Assembly: GCF_000523515.1 (NCBI RefSeq)
Contig: NZ_AWRU01000006.1
Span: 548,713-587,464 of the forward strand
Length of the DNA stretch: 38,752 nucleotides
Direction of reading: 5' to 3'
Source of the DNA: Pedobacter sp. V48
GTDB lineage: Bacteria; Bacteroidota; Bacteroidia; Sphingobacteriales; Sphingobacteriaceae
Each line of letters starts with the position of its first letter. Position 1 is the stretch's first letter. The translations under genes were made by a program, and so were the position numbers. The notes beneath the pieces were generated by a model that was given only the letters and a program-made list of their open reading frames with translations, made no database searches and was not told where the DNA came from. Of this stretch, positions 8,719-15,440 are shown one piece after another.

Positions 8719-9198
8719 GACTGGTGTTTAAGGTTGTTCAGTTTCTTAATGCATCAAGTTATCAATTCTCCTTCGGAATTGAGATATACTCTGACTGAAT
8801 TTCTGAATTTGAGTTATAAATTCATCTAGATATGCGTCTACTATGCGCACCCAAGCCTCTTTAAACTCAAAAAATAAACGAGGACTTTTAAAGAGAAAAC
8901 ATTTAAATACTAATCAAAAATCAAGGTGGTTTTTGATTAGATCACCTTGATCCAATTGTAATAGAACAAAAAAAATGGCAATATGCGATGAATACTTTTA
9001 GTGGCTGAGCTCTCTTTTAGCCCTTAATTTCACTCGGAATTGTTACCAAACAACTTTCATCGGTCTTCAATATAATGTTTGTTGCCATCATAGCCGCGTT
9101 CATCGTCCCTTTTGCTAAAAACAAAAAGAAATGCTTTGCAATGAATTGCTCGGGTGAGCGCGCAGGACCAATAAAGCAGGATTTTATTTCAGAAATTT
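8719..9198. other. Intergenic region between antiporter and epimerase
   Basis: About 480 bp with no convincing gene. It contains the hairpin/pseudoknot-like element at 8910-8951 and must hold the antiporter promoter on the minus strand, which I could not place. A 61-codon minus-strand frame (9017-9202) opens with GTG and overlaps the stop of the epimerase gene by 4 bp (GTGA). Its predicted peptide has no recognised family, so it is listed separately at low confidence. Confidence 0.5.
8910..8951 (-). terminator. Terminator-like hairpins with mutually exclusive pairing
   Basis: CTAATCAAAAA (8910-8920) and TTTTTGATTAG (8930-8940) form a perfect 11-bp stem. The 9-base loop between them is complementary to the adjoining flank: ATCAAGGTG at 8920-8928 pairs with CACCTTGAT at 8943-8951. 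On the minus strand the second stem is followed by TTTTT, like an intrinsic terminator for the epimerase transcript. The first stem would compete with it or pair through its loop as an H-type pseudoknot. It lies about 190 bp upstream of the antiporter start, so a leader role is also possible. Confidence 0.45.
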
Positions 9199-9202
9199 TC
9201 AC
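9017..9202 (-). CDS. Doubtful 61-residue ORF after the epimerase
   Basis: A short frame opened by GTG whose first four bases overlap the TGA of the epimerase gene, the layout of translational coupling. The peptide (starting MKISEIKSCFIGPARSPEQF) has a moderately hydrophobic middle and no recognised domain. It could be a real small gene, a remnant or chance. I do not recognise it. Confidence 0.2.
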   Translation of the reverse strand: MKISEIKSCFIGPARSPEQFIAKHFFLFLAKGTMNAAMMATNIILKTDESCLVTIPSEIKG

Positions 9203-9843
9203 TCTGCTAATTTTATGATATCATCTACTTCTAAAATTTGGGTAGGATAGCCTTTTGACACCGCCTTGATCATTGCTCGTCCGACCTGTGTAAGTTTTAA
9301 TATTTTTGCGGAAAAAAATGGTGCAATCAAGGGACCTAATATTTTGTATATGGTCTTTACATTTTTTTGTCCTTTAGTCGCCGTCATTATTGCCGGGCGA
9401 AAATTGTATTGACCTTTAAAGGGCAGTTTCATCAATGCATTTTCTGTTCTTCCTTTTACTCTTGCCCACATTACTTTGCCTTTTTCTGTACTATCAGTGC
9501 GGTTTCCAGACACATAAACAAAGGTTATTTCCGGATTAATCTGCGATAGCTTTGTGGCAAACGGCACGGCAAAATCGTAAGTCTTTTTGGTAAAACTTTC
9601 CTCGTTCTCTCCAACAGAACTTACGCCAGCACAAAAAAAGCATCCATCGTAATGTTTTAATAAATCGGAATAATTGTTGATTTCAGAAAAATCTTTTACA
9701 ATCAGCTCTTTCAGCTTTGGGTGACTTTTATCATAATGTTTTCGTCCGATAATAAGCACTTCGCTTACCACCGGATTGTCTAGGCATTCAAATAAAACGC
9801 CTTCGCCTACCATTCCTGTCGCACCTGTTATGATTACTTTCAT
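9199..9843 (-). CDS. Rossmann-fold NAD(P)-binding epimerase/dehydratase-like protein
   Basis: A 214-residue atypical short-chain dehydrogenase. The N-terminus MKVIITGATGMVG carries the GxxGxxG dinucleotide-binding motif at residues 7-13. FFCAGVSSVG and FVYVSGN follow where strands beta-4 and beta-5 of the fold are expected. At 214 residues it is of the short, NmrA/YwnB-like kind common in Bacteroidota, often annotated as NAD-dependent epimerase. No catalytic YxxxK is evident, so it may bind cofactor without classical SDR catalysis. The ATG lies 5 bp after the stop of a broken SDR remnant on the same strand, suggesting it was once second in a two-gene operon. Confidence 0.8.
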   Translation of the reverse strand: MKVIITGATGMVGEGVLFECLDNPVVSEVLIIGRKHYDKSHPKLKELIVKDFSEINNYSDLLKHYDGCFFCAGVSSVGENEESFTKKTYDFAVPFATKLSQINPEITFVYVSGNRTDSTEKGKVMWARVKGRTENALMKLPFKGQYNFRPAIMTATKGQKNVKTIYKILGPLIAPFFSAKILKLTQVGRAMIKAVSKGYPTQILEVDDIIKLAE

Positions 9844-9848
9844 TTCTT

Positions 9849-9992
9849 TTATTTTACTACATTCAAATTTATTAAACTTTTAGTAGTGGCTACAACAGCT
9901 TCTTCATTACTTCTTGGCTGCCAGCCTAACAATGCTTTTGCTTTTTCATTGCTGGCCTCTTTTATCAGGCCTAAATGCGGAACTATCAACAT
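9849..9992 (-). pseudogene. C-terminal remnant of an NAD-dependent epimerase (SDR)
   Basis: A 47-codon minus-strand frame encodes only the very C-terminus of an extended SDR epimerase. The segment SNEKAKALLGWQPRSNEEAV is the conserved tail in which LGW.PR is characteristic of nucleotide-sugar epimerases and dihydroflavonol reductase-like proteins. An in-frame stop lies just upstream of the ATG at 9992, and nothing upstream resembles the Rossmann domain. About 85% of the gene is therefore missing, apparently lost where the decayed patch begins. The remnant keeps its 5-bp spacing to the intact epimerase gene. It probably makes no functional product. Confidence 0.7.
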
Positions 9993-10192
9993 CTTTTAAT
10001 ATGAGACTCTTTATAGTTTAATGAACGATTGATTTGAAAATATTTCTTTTCAAATCGACCATGAATTTCCTTCATTCTTTCAACATGGTCTGAAAAATGC
10101 TTATAAAATAGTTTAAATATCTTCTTTACCGATTCAAATTCCAAATTACTAGAGCAGTAAACACATATTCTGTTAAACGGATGGTCGTAAAC
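9986..10192 (-). pseudogene. Open frame of unknown remnant, no start codon
   Basis: Sixty-eight open codons on the minus strand, from just after a TAA (10195-10193) to a TGA at 9988-9986, with no plausible start at the upstream end. The translation has a protein-like composition (it includes SVKKIFKLFYKHFSDHVERM and HGRFEKKYFQIN). It may be the C-terminal part of a lost gene whose end displaced the epimerase. It overlaps the epimerase remnant by 7 bp in another frame. I do not recognise the family, and chance is possible. Confidence 0.3.
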
Positions 10193-10264
10193 TTATATTT
10201 TTGACATCAAAAAGCTTTTCTCCTGAGTAGCGATCTCGTAACTAATTACAAATAAGCACTCTAA

Positions 10265-10298
10265 ATAAAAAAAGCAGCTCTTTTCAGAACTGCTTTTA
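10265..10298 (-). terminator. Second copy of the tRNA-His terminator hairpin
   Basis: AAAGCAGCTC (10271-10280) pairs with GAACTGCTTT (10287-10296) around the loop TTTTCA, with one G-U, and on the minus strand it is followed by a run of T. The hairpin and its flanks are nearly identical to the tRNA-His terminator 621 bp to the right (10886-10920). The copy has no intact gene upstream on its strand. Confidence 0.55.
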
Positions 10299-10527
10299 AA
10301 GATGGGTCATTTATGGTACAAATTTCATCACGTTTTGTAGCTGATTTAAAGAGGATAGCCGATTTGAAAAGAAAAATGGACGAAATGGATGAGCTCGGAA
10401 AGCGGTTAAAAAGCTAGCCTATATTTTAGTCCACGAAAATGACTTTTTCGAAGCAAAATTTTATCACTACTAGGGACGTCACAACATCTCTAATAATTAT
10501 TTTTTCAAAAGTTCAAATAGCTCGATA

Positions 10528-10780
10528 TTGATATATATGGTTTCCTTCCATACTTTTTTAGAATGCAATATTCCGATCTTTTCTAATCCATTAAGGTATT
10601 TGGAAGCTGTTAAGCTGGCAGTTCAACATTACCAGTTTGAAAGCATACACCCATTTTATGATGGTAACGGCAGGACTGGAAGAATTATTAATGTTCTTTA
10701 TTTGTGCCTGCATGGGCTTTTAGATAGTCCTGTACACTTCTCAATTTGGCCAATTTCTTCATAAAAAATTTTTATATATG
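10528..10780 (+). pseudogene. Truncated, frameshifted Fic-domain gene
   Basis: The frame at 10528-10764 encodes [20 protein letters not shown] followed by [12 protein letters not shown]. This contains the complete Fic active-site motif HPFxDGNGRxxR (from base 10648), whose His drives transfer of AMP to target hydroxyls. The N-terminal part of a Fic protein is absent. After LLDSPV, where homologues read LYLS.YI, this frame loses similarity. The other frame (from about base 10737) continues with [11 protein letters not shown] and then hits TGA at about 10778, indicating a frameshift plus C-terminal loss. Bacteroidota Fic proteins are often mobile or toxin-like genes. This copy should be inactive. 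Confidence 0.75.
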
Positions 10781-10857
10781 AGACTCTTATCATGCAAAGA
10801 TTATATACATGATGTTTTGAAGTTTTATAAAAGACACCGATTGAACCAATAGATAGC

Positions 10858-10881
10858 GTGCGGAAGAAGGGACTCGAACCC
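10858..10881 (-). other. tRNA 3'-end fragment (T-loop and acceptor strand)
   Basis: Read on the minus strand, these 24 bases contain GGGTTCGAGTCCC (T-stem and T-loop) followed by a 3' acceptor strand CTTCCGC and a discriminator A. No anticodon arm or 5' half is present, and homology stops at the start of the T-stem. An acceptor of GCGGAAG/CTTCCGC is common in tRNA-Leu, so the source may be a tRNA-Leu; that is an inference. Such 3' ends are the usual footprint of integrases that target tRNA genes. Confidence 0.55.
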
Positions 10882-10885
10882 ATAA

Positions 10886-10920
10886 ACAAAAAAAGCAGCT
10901 CTTTTCAGAGCTGCTTTCAA
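10886..10920 (-). terminator. Intrinsic terminator of tRNA-His
   Basis: On the minus strand a perfect 10-bp stem, AAAGCAGCTC / GAGCTGCTTT with a 6-base loop, is followed by a T-run. It begins four bases after the tRNA 3' end, the expected position for the end of the tRNA transcript. Confidence 0.75.
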
Positions 10921-10923
10921 AAC

Positions 10924-11001
10924 TGGGGTGGAATATGGGGCTCGAACCCACGACCCTCGGTACCACAAACCGATGCTCTAACCAACTGAGCTAAAACCAC
11001 C
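10924..11001 (-). tRNA. tRNA-His (anticodon GTG)
   Basis: A cloverleaf on the minus strand: D-arm AGCTCAGTTGGTTAGAGC, anticodon stem TCGGT/ACCGA with loop TTGTGGT (anticodon GTG, His), T-arm GTGGG-TTCGAGC-CCCAT, and an encoded CCA at 10926-10924. The base before position 1 is G (11001) opposite discriminator C, the special G-1:C73 pair that histidyl-tRNA synthetase recognises. Odd feature: in the acceptor stem GTGGTTT/ATTCCAC, positions 5-68 and 6-67 are both U-U, so only five of seven pairs form (plus G-1:C73). Confidence 0.9.
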
Positions 11002-11177
11002 ATGTGTTTTTCAACGCTACAAAAGTACGATTTAAAATATTTTATTCAAATCTTTTTTCAGTTAGAATAGATCTTTTTTTTAATCGTTTAAATCTCAGTC
11101 GATTAAATTCTTGTGGAAATTTAAAAAGTATCCTAAAAATTGCTTTTATGGCTTAAAAAGCTAGATTTGCCTAACAT

Positions 11178-11645
11178 ATGATTGAACTTTATACCGACGG
11201 AGCAGCTAGCGGAAACCCAGGGCCAGGTGGATACGGAGTGATTTTACGCTCAGGTTCTCACTATAAGGAACTGAGTGCGGGATTCCGTTTAACTACGAAC
11301 AACAGAATGGAATTGCTGGCGGTTATAGTTGGCTTAAACGCACTTAAAAATCCGGGGCAAGAAATCACCATATTTTCCGATTCAAAATACGTGATAGATT
11401 CTGTAGAAAAGAAGTGGGTATTTGGTTGGGTTAAAACAGGATTTAAAGGCAAAAAGAATAAAGACCTTTGGATGCGGTTTCTTAACGTTTATAAGCTACA
11501 CCATGTTAAATTCGTTTGGATAAAGGGTCATAATAACCATCCCGAAAATGAACGCTGTGATGAACTTGCTGTTGCCGCCTCTAAAAACAGAAGTGCTTTG
11601 GGCGTTGATACCGAGTTTGAAATAGAGAAAAGTAAGTCTGCCTGA
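11178..11645 (+). CDS. rnhA: Ribonuclease HI
   Basis: A 155-residue RNase HI, the usual size of the bacterial enzyme. It cuts the RNA strand of RNA-DNA hybrids (R-loops, replication primers) in the cytoplasm. All catalytic residues are visible: Asp7 in YTDGAASGNPGPGGYG, Glu45 in NRMELLA, Asp68 in SDSKYV, His118 in IKGHNNHPEN, and Asp128 in NERCDELA. The basic KKW..GWVKTGFKGKKNKDLW segment at 78-98 is the substrate-binding handle of the RNase HI type. The gene stands alone, divergent from tRNA-His across 176 bp of AT-rich DNA. Confidence 0.97.
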   Translation: MIELYTDGAASGNPGPGGYGVILRSGSHYKELSAGFRLTTNNRMELLAVIVGLNALKNPGQEITIFSDSKYVIDSVEKKWVFGWVKTGFKGKKNKDLWMRFLNVYKLHHVKFVWIKGHNNHPENERCDELAVAASKNRSALGVDTEFEIEKSKSA

Positions 11646-11852
11646 TCATATTATCCATGATTTAACTTATAAAGTCCATTTTTAACGCTTATTTAAAAAG
11701 CGATTTTTAGTAACCAAAATATTTCGATTCATTAGTAAAAGGAAAAACTTCAAGAATAACTATATTGTTGGCGTCTTTTTACAGAATAAGATTTTGGAGA
11801 GATAGAATAACAAATGTAACCTAGATAATTTTCAAACTTTAATTAACCAAAC

Positions 11853-12734
11853 ATGAATTTATTAAAAAATAGATTTGCTTTAAAACTACAATTTGCTGTT
11901 GTTTTATTGGCTTGTCTTGCTGCCTGTAAAAGTGTAAAGACAGGAGCATCTAATGCTTCTGCTAAAAATCCGGAAGTAAAATTGGGCTGGGAGCTTGGTT
12001 CACAAGCTTATACTTTCAGATTATTCACATTTGCTGAGGCAATTAAAAAGATCGATAGCTGTAACTTAAGATATGTAGAGGCTTTCCCAGGTCAGAAAAT
12101 AGGTGGCGGTATAGAAGGAACAATGGGACCTGATATGGATGACGCGAAAAGACAAGCTGTTTTAGCAAAGCTTAAAGAAAACAACGTAAAAGTTGTTGCA
12201 TTTGGTGTAACAGGTGCGAACAGTGAAGCTGAATGGGTTAAATTATTCGAATTCTGTAAAGCGATGGGCATTCATACCATTACTTCAGAACCTAATGAGA
12301 AAGATTTGCAGTTGGTATCTGATCTATGCGATAAATATCAGATCAATGTTGCTATCCACAATCACCCAAACCCATCTCATTACTGGAATCCTGATATCGT
12401 GTTAAACGCTATTAAAGGAAAAAGCAAACGCTTAGGCGCATGCGCTGATATAGGCCACTGGGTACGTTCAGGATTAGATCCTGTTGAGTGCTTGAAGAAA
12501 CTTGACGGACACGTATTGCACTCGCATATGAAAGATCTTCATGAAAAAGGCAAAGGTGGACATGATGTACATTGGGGAGAAGGTGTTTCTAACATCCCTG
12601 CAGTTATCGCAGAGTTAAAGAGACAAAACTTTAAAGGAGCTATCTCAGCTGAATATGAATACAACTGGGAAAGCAACAGCGCTGATGTTGCTGCTAGTGT
12701 AGTTAACTTCCGTAACCTTGTATCTAAATTGTAA
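11853..12734 (+). CDS. Lipoprotein sugar isomerase/epimerase (AP-endonuclease-2 TIM barrel)
   Basis: A 293-residue protein with a lipoprotein signal (LAAC, Cys25) followed by a xylose isomerase-like TIM barrel. Metal-site segments of this fold are recognisable: YVEAFPG near 75, SEPNEKD near 150, AIHNHPNPSHYWNPD near 167-181, CADIGHW near 197-203, HSHMKDLH near 220-227, and SAEYEYNW near the C-terminus. Exported members in Bacteroidota often accompany sugar oxidation genes and are thought to process oxidised (for example 3-keto) sugars or glycosides; that role is inference. The next gene, a PQQ sugar dehydrogenase fusion, begins 12 bp after the stop, so the two form an operon. Confidence 0.85.
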   Translation: MNLLKNRFALKLQFAVVLLACLAACKSVKTGASNASAKNPEVKLGWELGSQAYTFRLFTFAEAIKKIDSCNLRYVEAFPGQKIGGGIEGTMGPDMDDAKRQAVLAKLKENNVKVVAFGVTGANSEAEWVKLFEFCKAMGIHTITSEPNEKDLQLVSDLCDKYQINVAIHNHPNPSHYWNPDIVLNAIKGKSKRLGACADIGHWVRSGLDPVECLKKLDGHVLHSHMKDLHEKGKGGHDVHWGEGVSNIPAVIAELKRQNFKGAISAEYEYNWESNSADVAASVVNFRNLVSKL

Positions 12735-12746
12735 TTAACCCCAAAC

Positions 12747-15434
12747 ATGATAAAATTATCATTATTGAAACCAATAACAGCATTATCGCTGTTATTGGTT
12801 TCTTCATATATAGTAAAAGCACAATCGACGGAAAAACCTGATGATAACAGGTTTACCAAAGTTGTGCTTCAACAAAAATTAGAAGAACCTATGCAATTCC
12901 AAATTCTGGATGGAGGAAAGGTTTTGTATGCAGAGCGTAAAGGAAAATTAAAAATATATGATCCTGCAACTAATAAAATGGATGTAATAGCAGATTTTGC
13001 TGTTAGCAGAGAGTATGTAAGTAAAAAAGGCGAGCGTTCTGAAGGTGAAGACGGATTGCAGGGTGTTATCCTTGATCCTGATTATGCTAAAAATAAATGG
13101 ATTTACATTTACTATTCTCCAAAAGATGTATCGGTAAACAGGCTTTCCAGATTTACATGGGCTGGCGGTAAACTGAACATGACTACAGAAAAGAAAGTAT
13201 TAGATGTGGTGGTTCAACGTGAAGAATGCTGCCACGTAGGGGGTGGTATGTTATTCGATAAGGATAAAAACTTGTACTTAAGTACTGGTGATAATACTTT
13301 TTCAAGATCTTCGGACGGTTTTACACCAATTGACGAACGTCCGGGAGAGGCTCCGCGTGATGCTCAGAAATCGTCTGGTAATACCAACGATTTAAGGGGT
13401 AAAATTTTACGTATCCATCCTGAACCGAATGGTACATATACCATTCCAGAAGGCAACCTGTTTCCTAAGGGAACAGCAAATACCCGCCCTGAAATTTATA
13501 CCATGGGTAATAGAAACCCCTGGAGATTAACTATCGATAGTCATACTGGCTGGTTATATTGGGGTGAAGTTGGTCCGGATGGTTCAAACTCTTCAGAGTC
13601 GAGAGGCCCAAGATCTTATGATGAATTTAATGTGGCTAAAAAGTCGGGTAACTATGGCTGGCCTTATTTTATAGGAAATAACCAGGCATATCGTTATTAT
13701 GATTTTGCGACTAAGAAATCCGGCGAGCTGTATGATGTGCAGAAGCCAATAAATAATTCCCCGAATAATACGGGATTAAAAGAATTACCTCCAACAGTAT
13801 CAGCTATGATCTGGTATCCTTATGCGGCTAGCGAAGAGTTTCCGGTGATGGGTAGTGGTGGCAGAAGTGCAGTTGGTGGTCCGGTATTTCACAAGTCTGA
13901 TTTTGCCAATGCTAAATATTTGTTTCCTGCATATTATGAAGGTAAATGGTTAATTACCGACTGGGTACGTGGCTGGATATTAGCGGTAACTTTTGACGAA
14001 AATGGCATGTATAAATCTATGGAGCGTTTCTTGCCTGAGCTTACTTTAAGAGGTCCAATTGATATGAAATTTGGCCCTGATGGTAGTTTATATGTGCTTG
14101 AATATGGAAATGGATACTTTAAAGATAATCCGGAAGCTGAGTTAATCAAAATTGAGTTCAATGGTGGTAACCGTAAACCTCAGGTACAAGTAACTGCAAA
14201 TAAAACTGCCGGTGCTTTACCTTTAAAAGTGAAATTGTCTTCGGCAGGTACAACTGATAGTGATGGTGACGTTTTAAAGTACGAATGGAAAATTAGCAAA
14301 GGCGGAGTGTTAAAACAAACATTTAAAACGGCCAATCCCGAAGTGCAACTGGCAGCAGCTGGTGCTTACAAAGCTACACTTACTGTTACAGATCCGCATG
14401 GTGCAAAAAATAGTAAATCGGTTGAATTAGTAGCCGGAAATGCAACCCCTGTAGTTAAGTTTAACTTTACAAAAGGAAATTCTAGTTTCTATTTCCCTGC
14501 CAGCATAATCAATTATGCGGTTAGTGTTACAGATAAGGAGGATGGAAGTCTTGCTGATAAAAGAATACCGGCTTCGCAGGTTTCTGTAGCCATCAATTAC
14601 TTGTCTGAGGGATATGACTTAACGGTTGTAGCGCAAAATCAGAATCAATTCGATGTTTCTGCACAATACGCTAAAGCAAAAGCTTTAATCAAAAAAAGTG
14701 ATTGTAATGCTTGTCACGCTGTAGATACTAAATCTTTAGGTCCATCATTTACGGAAGTGGCTTTAAAGTATAAAGGAGATAAAACTGCAGAAGGAAAGCT
14801 TACTAAAAAGGTTATTGATGGTGGCTCGGGTGTATGGGGTGATGCAATGATGCCAGCGCACTCATCTATGCCTACTAGTGAAGTGAACTCGATCATTAAA
14901 TATGTATTGAGCTTTAGTGAAAAGAAAACTACGCAGAAATCACTTCCGGTAACAGGATCTTACACTACAAATGTTCAACCAGATCAGCCTAATAAAGGAA
15001 GCTTTATTTTTAGAGCAGCTTATAAAGACCATGGAACTAAACTTGCTCCAGCGCAATTTGGAGAAGATATAGTTGTATTACGCCATCCCTATGTGCTTGT
15101 TAACAATACGGATAACGCTAGTGAAATTAGCTTTAACGACAACAAATCTGTTGCAACGGCTAAAAGCAAAGGAGCTTATCTGCAACTCAATAAAGTTGAT
15201 TTAACGGACATTAAAAAGATTGAATTTGTCGGTGCAGAAAATGTGTCGGCAGGTAAAATTGAGATTCGTATCGATTCACCGGAAGGAAAACTTGTCGGGC
15301 AATCATCTTCGAAAGAAAGCGGTGGCTTAAATACCATCGCAGATATTGAAGCGCTTAAAGGTAAATACAATGTTTATTTTGTATTTACCGAACCTTCTGC
15401 TCGCTTAAAGGCGATTAGTATGAAGAACCTTTAG
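12747..15434 (+). CDS. PQQ-dependent sugar dehydrogenase-PKD-cytochrome c-CBM fusion
   Basis: An 895-residue exported protein. After a signal peptide (1-25) comes a six-bladed glucose/sorbosone dehydrogenase-type propeller (about 35-475; EGEDGLQGV, ECCHVGGGM, GNRNPWRLTID, GWPYFIG). A PKD-like domain follows (about 475-565), with its typical DSDGDVLKYEW segment. Next is a c-type cytochrome domain (about 640-730) with heme motif CNACH at 653-657 and a probable axial Met at about 701-702. A C-terminal beta-rich CBM6-like domain (about 740-895) ends the protein. It would oxidise a sugar in the periplasm and hand electrons to its own heme. It shares an operon with the isomerase-type lipoprotein. 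A strong hairpin lies in its signal-peptide codons. Confidence 0.88.
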   Translation: MIKLSLLKPITALSLLLVSSYIVKAQSTEKPDDNRFTKVVLQQKLEEPMQFQILDGGKVLYAERKGKLKIYDPATNKMDVIADFAVSREYVSKKGERSEGEDGLQGVILDPDYAKNKWIYIYYSPKDVSVNRLSRFTWAGGKLNMTTEKKVLDVVVQREECCHVGGGMLFDKDKNLYLSTGDNTFSRSSDGFTPIDERPGEAPRDAQKSSGNTNDLRGKILRIHPEPNGTYTIPEGNLFPKGTANTRPEIYTMGNRNPWRLTIDSHTGWLYWGEVGPDGSNSSESRGPRSYDEFNVAKKSGNYGWPYFIGNNQAYRYYDFATKKSGELYDVQKPINNSPNNTGLKELPPTVSAMIWYPYAASEEFPVMGSGGRSAVGGPVFHKSDFANAKYLFPAYYEGKWLITDWVRGWILAVTFDENGMYKSMERFLPELTLRGPIDMKFGPDGSLYVLEYGNGYFKDNPEAELIKIEFNGGNRKPQVQVTANKTAGALPLKVKLSSAGTTDSDGDVLKYEWKISKGGVLKQTFKTANPEVQLAAAGAYKATLTVTDPHGAKNSKSVELVAGNATPVVKFNFTKGNSSFYFPASIINYAVSVTDKEDGSLADKRIPASQVSVAINYLSEGYDLTVVAQNQNQFDVSAQYAKAKALIKKSDCNACHAVDTKSLGPSFTEVALKYKGDKTAEGKLTKKVIDGGSGVWGDAMMPAHSSMPTSEVNSIIKYVLSFSEKKTTQKSLPVTGSYTTNVQPDQPNKGSFIFRAAYKDHGTKLAPAQFGEDIVVLRHPYVLVNNTDNASEISFNDNKSVATAKSKGAYLQLNKVDLTDIKKIEFVGAENVSAGKIEIRIDSPEGKLVGQSSSKESGGLNTIADIEALKGKYNVYFVFTEPSARLKAISMKNL
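12767..12802 (+). promoter_or_regulatory. Perfect 14-bp hairpin inside the start of the PQQ dehydrogenase gene
   Basis: GAAACCAATAACAG (12767-12780) and CTGTTATTGGTTTC (12789-12802) are exact reverse complements around an 8-base loop. The hairpin spans codons 8-19, within the signal peptide, beginning 20 bases after the ATG. No T-run follows, so it is not an ordinary terminator. In mRNA it could slow early translation, protect the downstream part of the message from decay or set the ratio between the two cistrons. Confidence 0.6.
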
Positions 15435-15440
15435 AGCTTA

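Larger units (their letters stand above)
9999..10788. repeat. 13-bp direct repeats flanking the decayed patch
   Basis: ATATGAGACTCTT occurs at 9999-10011 and at 10776-10788, spaced 777 bp, with partial similarity continuing on both sides. The left copy lies at the break point of the epimerase remnant and the right copy directly follows the Fic remnant. Such a pair could be a target-site duplication, an att-type core or a deletion footprint. A chance 13-mer match within 800 bp is unlikely but possible in AT-rich DNA. Confidence 0.4.
9993..10923. other. Decayed accessory patch beside tRNA-His
   Basis: About 930 bp with no intact gene. It holds, left to right: a 13-bp direct repeat copy (9999-10011), an unknown minus-strand frame, a terminator-like hairpin (10265-10298), a 34-codon plus-strand frame (10313-10417, Lys/Asp-rich, unrecognised), a Fic-domain fragment (10528-10764), the second 13-bp repeat (10776-10788), a stray tRNA 3' end (10858-10881), and the tRNA-His terminator. 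Gene fragments from unrelated families next to a tRNA gene look like the remains of an integrated element or repeated insertion and deletion. No integrase or transposase fragment was recognised. Confidence 0.6.

Noticed and set aside
10078..10192. N-terminus of a LOG (TIGR00730) protein in the remnant frame, because of NRICVYCSSN
   Set aside because: Only about eight residues resemble the LOG start; the following residues do not, and the frame ends in a Lys/Phe-rich stretch unlike that family.
9999..10788. An insertion sequence in the decayed patch
   Set aside because: No transposase-like peptide (DDE, HUH or Tnp fragments) and no terminal inverted repeats were found; only the 13-bp direct repeat supports it.
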